From contig CAUYUJ010017813.1 in assembly GCA_963575745.1 (NCBI GenBank), positions 159,868 through 223,867 of the forward strand: a stretch of 64,000 nt of DNA, given 5' to 3'. How positions within the stretch are numbered: position 1 is the stretch's first letter; every line of letters starts with the position of its first letter. The position numbers were made by a program, and so were the translations under genes. Positions 35,801 to 43,700 of this stretch are shown here, in pieces. This DNA is from Prorocentrum cordatum. Lineage: Eukaryota; Sar; Dinophyceae; Prorocentrales; Prorocentraceae. The notes beneath the pieces are model-generated. The model was given only the letters and a program-made list of their open reading frames with translations. It had not been told where the DNA came from and searched no databases.

Positions 35801-37749
35801 TTGCACGGTTGTGCGTGCACATGCTGACCGTTACACTGGAGTCGCTCAAAGGGTTTAAGAATTGTCTCGTCGTTGCTGGTGATATTTGTCGGCTTCTTAA
35901 TATAGTCACCAGTCGTGTCTTTAAGTCCCGTAGCGCATTGGTCAATGCGTACGGTTGTAATGTGTGGTCGGTTGGCAAGCTTCTTCCATGGAGAAATATC
36001 ATCTACCCATGTTCCTGTAGGTTGTTCGCGTATAAACCACCTCTGAGAGTCATCTTGGGTTACAGCAATTTTACCACAATAAGTTATGTGTGGTAAGTCT
36101 TCTTTATGGTGCTGTTCCCAAGTGTTGTAGTTGACTTTGTAGTTGTAGTAGGATGGTGGTCCTGTGGTGCGACAGCTGGGTTGCAGTATGGCAACTCGTA
36201 CGTAGCATATAGCAAAGTAATGGTCTATAACCTGCTGCACCGAGGGGTCTCCCAGGTCGACATATGTAGTCTTGTCCAAGTTGCCGCCTGAGGAAAGTCC
36301 CCTTGAGAAGGCAAGCTCTGAGATGCCACCCTCACCGCCACAAAGCTCCAACATATCCACGCAGTTGTTATGGCCATAGCATAGTGTAGCAACTATGCTG
36401 TATATGTTAGCGTGTGTGTCGGGCATAGATGTGGGGAGGGTAAGGAACAGGTCATCGTCCTCGTCGGAGCTTATCAGCTCAACAGGGACGTCAGTACTCC
36501 AGGTTGCCATAAGATCCTGTCCGAGTCCTGACAAGTCGTCGCCGCAATCGTCGTTTCCGTCTTCAACGTGCTTTTTAATGCGGCGAGGCTTGATGCCTGC
36601 TTCCTTTTCGGCTTTGAGCCTCTCCTTCTGTTTTATACGCGATTCAGTGGGTAAAGCTTGCTCGTCTTGTTCGTCGGTCTGTGTACTCATTGTCGCGGTT
36701 GAATGGGTACATGCGTCAATCGCCAGAGTCGGGAGGGGGAGAGAACAGTCATCTATGATGACGCGTCGATGTTTCTGTGGTGATTGAGTCGGCTCGTTTC
36801 CGAGCAAGACCGGTTCCTCGGGTTGCCAATACAACCGAGTACTGATGTTGGCAACCCCTGCAGGTAATGGTGCATGCCAATCATATCCTGTTGGTTGATC
36901 GGTAACTGAGATATCCTGAATAACCGCATTGGTATCCAGGTTGATTGTTACACGTCGGATGACTTCAGACCATTTTGGTCCTCCCTTATTAGTCGTCACG
37001 TAGTGACGGATGTTATGGTCTGTACGTGTATACGTATTTAAGTATACGGGCACGTTTCCGTGCGTGGTGGTGCTCCCCAGGATGTTGTCGTTCAAGTGAC
37101 GGATGAGTGTAGTACGTGTCTGAGCTCGCCATTCAGCATGCCGTACTGTATGGCCGTACCAATCCAACACATGTTGTGGTATTGCCTGCTTACAGGTACA
37201 TGCCCACAGCTTCGAGCTAATCGGTATTGATGATGCTACCTGCATATAAGTACCGCTTGGTGTACTGTCTTGCATATTGAACCGAATACCGAAATGACAC
37301 AAACGCATCCGTATTACTGACAACTTTAGATCTTCCAGAGTATCACGTACTGGAGATAACTTCCAAACATATCCTGGGGGACCAAATATTATGATCTTCA
37401 TGCGGAGTTTCTTGGCTTTTATCAATAGGTTCTGGATACGTGACCAATGTGGGGCCACTCTCTTTCCTGGAGTTCTTACGTACCAGTCACCCGGAGTACT
37501 GATCCATATGAGAGTGTAATCTCCACTGATCACCGCACCTAGGTAGTTTGTGCCCACGCTTGTCATAAGTTCGTTGTGGGAAATACGATCACAAATATAA
37601 CCTCGTGTGCGGAGGTCGGCACATGCCTCCCTCGTATCTTCAATGACAAAAGCCCTCTTACTAAGGCAGGTTACCCCGCTGTCCTTGTTACCCCCCGGCT
37701 TTTCAGCCAACAGGCAAGACGACGAGGGGGCGACGTCGCCCTGCCATCT
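32743..37749 (-). CDS. Pol part 1: methyltransferase-like domain, zinc finger, integrase
   Basis: The frame is continuous with gag-pro after the UGA at 37750-37752, so no independent ATG is implied. Residues are counted from the TTG at 37710. N-terminal ~1-200 includes MKIIIFGPPGYVWKL. About 451-640 is a Rossmann methyltransferase-like block: VDMLELCGGEGGISELAF (motif I), TYVDLGD (acidic strand-2 residue) and AILQPSCRTTG (motif-IV-like, Cys 513), then YCGKIAVTQDD and FIREQPTGTWVDD. About 705-760 is Cys/His-rich (CPAC, CKYH, CPACQRDL…H…C). Integrase follows: LHLRWHHAKE and CDTCRECRAW (HHCC zinc region), then Gly 989 where the first catalytic Asp is expected (EMGLMFY), Asp 1043 (YSDGEGAL) and Glu 1077 (SIESRNG). 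A GWNGPFPVI segment follows the catalytic core. Downstream is an acidic linker. The frame runs out at 32743 after the RT frameshift. Confidence 0.85.
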   Translation of the reverse strand, partial: RWQGDVAPSSSCLLAEKPGGNKDSGVTCLSKRAFVIEDTREACADLRTRGYICDRISHNELMTSVGTNYLGAVISGDYTLIWISTPGDWYVRTPGKRVAPHWSRIQNLLIKAKKLRMKIIIFGPPGYVWKLSPVRDTLEDLKLSVIRMRLCHFGIRFNMQDSTPSGTYMQVASSIPISSKLWACTCKQAIPQHVLDWYGHTVRHAEWRAQTRTTLIRHLNDNILGSTTTHGNVPVYLNTYTRTDHNIRHYVTTNKGGPKWSEVIRRVTINLDTNAVIQDISVTDQPTGYDWHAPLPAGVANISTRLYWQPEEPVLLGNEPTQSPQKHRRVIIDDCSLPLPTLAIDACTHSTATMSTQTDEQDEQALPTESRIKQKERLKAEKEAGIKPRRIKKHVEDGNDDCGDDLSGLGQDLMATWSTDVPVELISSDEDDDLFLTLPTSMPDTHANIYSIVATLCYGHNNCVDMLELCGGEGGISELAFSRGLSSGGNLDKTTYVDLGDPSVQQVIDHYFAICYVRVAILQPSCRTTGPPSYYNYKVNYNTWEQHHKEDLPHITYCGKIAVTQDDSQRWFIREQPTGTWVDDISPWKKLANRPHITTVRIDQCATGLKDTTGDYIKKPTNITSNDETILKPFERLQCNGQHVHAQPCNIELSLAQKYTRRLQSAFVEAVYLAKAIDTTRGNAPISTAHAYPTDLPDQAEPGEGMRRIGDRIIPKVATCPACIDNVRKDSPSHNRDPTQCKYHDSISVYWPCPACQRDLTRSKGVKNHLDTEPGKCRFAEPFKLPDDRDPEGKTVPAWWKPLPKPGEGQASASGGRQGAHARPPRPRSFGNVDPTSGASSYDMLRDAPERGNTPSASSSEVPQVAARRGRLQGVPPPPDAVNTGDQLRRATRNPLASTGSGAPRLPDWTRFDIQHSLQSLRSHEPHVVKKELRKLHLRWHHAKEPKMRLILEKVGLDNVRLNMIKEVCDTCRECRAWERPGNSTLPSVSLPGNWLDEGEMGLMFYKKRTIFHIMDRCIRLAAGLEISDRERDAIIDAYHYCWIAYRGPFKVLYSDGEGALNNDAAKTMMANKGTELRIRAPGQRATSIESRNGILRGVLHMIEEELNRHNIPVVFTRVLAEGIFVTTAFTFYNGVSPYQAHTGRQPSFLPDLDALDFPKGPETSGHERERRVREVSLEAITQATAVAKTNRALRAKTTPDGARLYSSGDLVDYHRPTATKDGHGGWNGPFPVIRNVPERGHIVVKAGSREAIAMYPDARHTLYIECLLTRELGMDNMAMQTVLAYVAHLSAGKPAKVFGYIPDYKGNLNLSDDSKFHPRVHLALQYLVRNYFRVEHVVAVRLAKSVSSLPAVKYATGSTLIHYDNDISPAFHYYECVGTGLNISQITGSTHSRLIQCLTSRVPSLGFHDDLAKYQHPSNTSGEHESPGNRPSPDTPDASSPSEGRLSTIYEENEEHNIEAMMLEEWYGELRMDLHPTTITDDYLYCVPTTMLPDQCVLVSAFVDEDDITSSDMLGDEPKSCESCPVSLCSNTTDESYFLDSDEYGPYVELCFTSEMSKIVLDQTQLAQLDTDMVATMRVYVSSAAKRAVVVKEDDLLTKADIAAHPKEVSEALYTELKIWIDNRCFEVYDLSKASNIDIMTSEVRKDGHRERQNHSSQTGPSRIYGY
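34744..34746 (-). other. Integrase first catalytic position is Gly (GGC)
   Basis: The codon GGC encodes Gly 989 in EMGLMFYKK. The spacing to Asp 1043 (54) and Glu 1077 (34 more) fits the DDE triad if this residue should be Asp. GAC to GGC is one transition. An upstream Asp (984, in LDEGEMG) is an alternative first Asp but fits the hydrophobic strand pattern less well. Confidence 0.55.
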
Positions 37750-37752
37750 TCA
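37750..37752 (-). other. In-frame UGA between gag-pro and pol
   Basis: The frame on both sides is the same: …DIVGTSSS then TGA then RWQGDVAPSSS and on into pol. Readthrough of this single stop would give a Gag-Pol fusion. Alternatively it is a CGA-to-TGA mutation, a transition at a CpG site. Other copies of the family would tell which. Confidence 0.8.
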
Positions 37753-40700
37753 AGATGAAGAAGATGTGCCTACAATATCTGCCAGCATCTGGGCTTCCCT
37801 CAGATGCTGGAGCTCAGCACTGCAGCGCGCCGTGGCCTCAGAGGCGGATTGCCCCGCAAATGCTGTCAGCATCGATGGATTATCCATCAGCTGTTTCAGC
37901 ACGCCTTTGGACCTAGCGTCGCTGACCGTTTGCAATTCACGATTAGTGTATCCCATCACTATTTTACGGCGGGACTGTACAGCGTCCATGGGTACACTAC
38001 CACCATGCAGGGCCAGTGTCCTGGCAACAAAACAATCGAACGTCTCGAGATCGTCGATGTTGTCGCCTCGCATGGTAGCCTTGGCGAGCGTCTCCATCAA
38101 CCCCTGGGGCAGGTTTCCCTGCAATTGGTTGCGCTCCTGCGCTGGGGTCGGCTCGCCTGCCAGCACTGTCTGGAAGGACGTTCTGCTTGAGCTCGAGGCG
38201 GGTTGCCCCGCAGCTCCAAAACAATCACACCTGATCGACAGATGCCCTGACGGCAACTTTGTCGTCGGCATGATTTTGGAGCCTTCTGGGAGCTCCATTT
38301 TGACCTGCCCCTTACCAGGGAATATCAGCTTTTCCTGGCCTCGTTCAAGCACGATGATCGTGCGTTTGTCCTGCATACTATCGAGACCTAGGATGGCTGG
38401 CAGGTCCTTGCCACAGCCTGACACAATGTTCGTCTTGTATGAATCGAGTTGGGCCGACCCCTGGTACTCGCAGGCAATACTGAATGTGCCTACGGTATCC
38501 GCTGGGGCCGACCCTTCTCCCACTCCGTTGATATTCAAACGAGAGCGGGGCTCGAACGTACAAGTACGGCCATGTGCCTCGGCAGCCTGGACGAACTTAC
38601 GGCTCGTGTTCTCGCCCATGATGTTGATCTTCGAACCGACGTCGATGAGTATGGAATTTCCACCATCATCCAAGAACGTCTTACTCGGCTGCTTGATGTG
38701 CACAGTTTCTGAAGTGTCGGCTGTGTCGGTAGGCGGGTTTCCCCGCGGCACAGTCGTACTCCCTGGCGGGTTACCCCGCACGACACTGGCATGCGACTCG
38801 CTCTCGGCCATGCGTGCCAGGTCAATGTACTGGAAGTACGACACGTGCTGGGCGTGATCGCCACGCTCCTCCCGCCAGTTGGCATACTCATCACGTATGC
38901 TCATATACTGCTCGCGGGTCGTGCGCCTTATCAACGTTAGGTACGAGTGAAGGGCGATGTCTTGCAGCCCCTCGTTCGTGATGTGATCCCGGTACCGCAG
39001 CCACTCCTCGAACTCCTCATTCGTCGCTGAGATATTGACGGCCCTGGCTGCTGTTGCTGCTGACGCCACTGAGGATTCTGATAAGTCTAGCGACGGACTA
39101 TCAGTTTCAGGATTGTTGGCATCCAGCATAAATGTTGTGTGCGTATTATCCATCTGGTTCTGGAAATGTCGTGCACGCAATTCACGCAGCTGATCAGGGT
39201 CTAGTGACATCTCAGCCTCACCTCCACTCTGGGGAGACATCTGAGGAGTATCATGCAGGTTTCCCTGCTGAGGCGCCGTCATCGGGATAAGCTGATCAAA
39301 ATATCCCGTTTCCATAGGCGGCCTTACGTCTTCAGGCAGGTATCCCTGCTGTTGTGACGGAACTGTCTGCATAGCTAGCATCCTGGACGCCATCTCCTCC
39401 ACCATGCTCCTCAGCTCCCGCAGCTCTCTCGCTGACTGATCAGGAGTCTGACTAAAGGAGCCGGTCCATGGGAAGGATGATGCTATAATGCCAGGTGCTC
39501 GACAGATCGCACATGGTGGCTGCTGGGGATCTCCCTCACGCTGATTTGTAACGTGGCCCACCACATTAGAATTCCAGCATCCCTCGTGGAATAGGTGATT
39601 GCACCTCAGGCGGTAAACGCTATCCCTGGGCTGAAATTCTTCGAGGCATACCGCGCAGGTATCTTCCATCCCAGTAAAGACCTCTACGTCTGCTGCCCTG
39701 GGATATACCCGCCGCTGCCTCTCCAGTACCGTCTCGGAGGGCATGAAGGCTGATGGGGGTGTCCCCGTTGGATTCAGCACTTCCTGCACTTCGACATTTG
39801 GCATGGAAGTGGTAGGAGTCACGGCGGGCGAGTTTCCTCGCAAAGGTGAGCCCCTGTTCCTCACCACATCAAGTGCAGCTGCACGTGACTGATCCCGTAC
39901 GCTTTGCACCGCCTGCCTTCTCCTGAAGCATGCCTGCTGAGTGTGGTGCGTCTGCCTGATGTAGTCAGGCACGCCCCTACTGCCAGACGATATTGAATGG
40001 GCAGTGGGCTGGACAACCACCTCTGGTGATGTTGGTGAAGGCATGAAGGCCATGTGCGGGTACATGGAATGGTCACTGCAGCGCACATTAGTGAGGTTAT
40101 GCATCTGATCCGCCAATTCACGAACAAATTTGTTCGGAACCCTTGACCCATCAGGGTATAATGGCGGGTTCATCTGCGCTGGTGGTGGCCTCTGACCCCC
40201 AGACATGCTCGGATGGGCATTGAACGCCGGTATAAAGGCTCGTTGCCGAGCAGGATCCCGTGGGTTGGGACCCTCAGGCTCCCAGGACCAGGCTGGTCTC
40301 CACCTCTGCCCACTTGGGTGAGGCAGATTATGGCTCTGCACCTGCTGCACCGCGGCCGCCACTCTTGAGCGATAGTCGTCAGGTACACCCGCCCTGTGGT
40401 GGCTTGGTGTGCCAGGCAGGTTTCCCTGCTGACTCGTTGGCGTGCCGGGCGGCATCATGTTGAGGAGGGCTGTGCTGTGTTCAGCCCTAGCCGCAGCTAT
40501 CCTCTCCATGAGAGTGCCGTTTGTGGCAGGGCGGACAGGTGTCCCGAATGGGGATTGTGCCGGTGGTGTGCCCAATGGAGTCATGCCCCTTGGAGTGTGC
40601 ATGCTCTGAGTAGGGCTTCCATGCATTGGTTCAAACCGAGCAGGTCCGCTTGTAGGCAGGTTTCCCTGCATGGCCTGACGATTTCTCGTAGCCATAGCGG

Positions 40701-43700
40701 ACATTGCTCCCTGGCCTGCGGCCCAGGGATCCTGCTGGTATAACCTGTCCGCCAGCTGTTCTACCTGGTCAGGGTTCAGCGCGGCTGCGATCTGATCCAG
40801 GTCCGAGGTACTGATGGCCTGCCAAGACACGGCACTAGGCCCTTGGCTTGGGGCACGGCTTGGAGCCGCGCTCCCGGCCTCACTCTCGGTAATCATGAAG
40901 ATCCGATAGATCTCAGGCTGGTTTCCCAGCTGGGTAGGGCTGTAGTGGTCCCCAACTTCTCTGTGGAGGTAGCCCATAGGGGGGTCAACGCCCCCTTGGT
41001 CTCGGGACCACTGGTACTTAACGCTGGAAGTACCAACGTCAGCCCACCTGTCAGGAGCAGACATCGTTGCGACAGAGACTCGCGCATGGCGGCTCCCCAG
41101 ATATTCTGGATTACGCCATTGCCTTCCTGTGGTCAGGTCCTCTACATGAGAGATGTAATACGGTTCAATGATACCGTTATCTCCCTCGGACAAGAGGACT
41201 CCGTTATCGGACCAACAGAACTTCATGCCATCTTGCATGGCCTTACGCCAATCTACGAAGATGATGATGTCTGAGTCTGGGTCCCACCCACTGTTCACGG
41301 CACGGCGGCGAACTGTCGGCGCGAAGTGAATGTGCGACCGGCCTGTCCCCTTTTTCTTCGTGTTATGCTCAGGTCTACAGGACAGGCCGTGCCGCATAAT
41401 CCCTTCGAAGGCGCGCCATCGAGTGCCATGCATAGCAACATCGGGGCATGGGGCCGGTCTCCCGGCAGGTTGGTCGCACAGCACAATGTAGCTGTACAGC
41501 GACCATGGAGCTTTCAATTCCCATGAATGCCCCTGAGAGGCGCGGACGAAGATAGCGGGCTCTCCGGAGTCCCGCATCAACACCTTGAACTGTAGGCGCT
41601 GTTTTTCTTCTCCGTCTGGTTCACGGACATGAACAACTGCCATCATGATGGCTGCTAGTTGGTCAACCGAGCGCCTACATAGATGCTCGTTGATGATCTT
41701 GGCCTCGTCATATCTTGGATTATACCCAGCGTGTCTTGATTGACCTGTGTTCCACGGATAACGGTCCACGAGTTCCACTAGGTTAACCCAACCATCATGA
41801 TCATCGAAAGATTCCAAGCGCCACACAGGATTGTGTTGCTTGTCTGGCGCATGTCTGCATATCCTGCTGAGAGCTTTGCTCAGCTGTTTGAGAATATCAT
41901 TGGATGTGGGAAGGATTCCAGCTTTCCTGCATTCCTTCATGAATGTCTCATCCACCGAGCGTATCGGTGGGAGCTTCCGAAGCGCAAGTCTATCCCTGAT
42001 CACATTTGGAGTCCCACTAGTGAAGGACGTGTCACCTGGGCGGTGCAGCTGAACCACTGGCGGGTTTCCCCGCATCGGAACCTCTGTTGCTGAGGAGGCT
42101 GCGGCTCCAGAAGAGGAGGAAGCTGCGGCGGCAGCGCCTGGCGGGTTTCCCCGCGGAGATGCGCGACTGGCGCTGCCCCTGATCTTCGGCACCCAGGTAC
42201 CCCTCGACATAGCACCTTCATCGGACCTCCTGGAACGAGCCGCCACAGGCGAAGCTGGCGCAGGTGCATACCCACTGCGCTCGAAAGCTGCCGCCTTTTT
42301 CGCAATGGAGCTGCTGCGACTAGGCGGGCGTCTTCGTTCCTCCATAGGGTCCTGAGGTTGCTGCTTGGGCACAGACGCTTGTGTAGGAGTTGTGCCAATC
42401 GGCGGCCTCGGAGTTTCAGTTCGAGGCACCTCCATCTGCACGTCTGGCCCAGGGTCCTGAGGGCTCGTCTTCGGTTTCGGCACCGAGGACGGCTTAGGTG
42501 TCGGGGGTTCACTCTTGGCCTTCGAAGTTAGTGGGAGTGGGGGCCTCGTAGCCCTCTTCATGTAGATCTTACTAGAATCCTCCAACATCTTGCGAGTTGC
42601 CTCGCGAGTGCGGTCTTCTGCTGTCCGCATACGCTCCTCATCCTCCGCCACACGTTGAGCCTTTATCTCATCCTTGATTGTCGGTTCTGGTTGTTGGGAC
42701 TGGCTAGAGACGCCAGGCGAGTTTCCTCGCATACTAGGAAGACTGAAGAGCGCGTCTTTCTCTTCCTGGGTCATGGCTACCAGTCCCCTTGGAACCGGGG
42801 TAGGCTTTTCTTCTCCTTTCGGATCCAAGTGGCTCAAGATCCCGAGACGACGACTCACTTCTGCAATTTCTTCCTGTGTCATCGGGATAAGTTGCGGATG
42901 GCCCTCTTTATGAGGGGTTTTGTCCCTGTTGGGGCTCAGGCCTTCGTTGTTGCCAACGGGGCATCCTGGCCTATGGTTCTGGAACGGCTGGGAACAAGGT
43001 CCGCATGCTGCGTGGGGCCTATACTGCTTGCGCGCCGCGATAATATCTCGCAACTGAGTCCGCGCTTCTTGAATTTCAGGGCGGCGGATATTTGTTGCAA
43101 GCTGATAGCCTCCGCGAATGGCCTTGCCATCACTGTCCCTATAGGCAGGGTTGCCCTTGCCGAAGGCCGAGTGTTCCCCTTTTCGGCGTCTTGGGTCGTT
43201 GTACGGAAGTAGCTGGCCACCTCTCCTGAGAGCGTGCTCTTTTGGGCCAGCCTGCCTCCACTCACGAGGAAGTCGAGCCTGTGGATGTGGCTCTTCTCTG
43301 ACGCGCGTATGGGAACGAGATCTTCTGGTGTTCTCATCAGAGGAAGCTGCCGAAGCAGCAGGAGCGGCACCCGGTGAAGGTGCCTGAGGAGGCTCCTGTG
43401 CGATCCCAGATGGATCGTCCGATGGAGGCAGGTCTCCCTGCTGGGTGGAGCTCGGCGCAAACGGCGCTTGTGCCGATGGTGATGATGATTCAGACTCATC
43501 AGGATCGAAGTCAACCTCTTCCTCACCATTCACGTCCATCATGAGGATGGTGACGTCATCCTCATCTAACCCGCAACCATCGCCTTCTACTTCTTCTGAT
43601 GTCGAACTACCGATGATGATGGCCATTGGCGTATCTGGTACAGGCAGGTTTCCCTGCATAGCCGGCGTCTGTGCGTCGCTCGGCGGTCCCGGAGTAGGAG

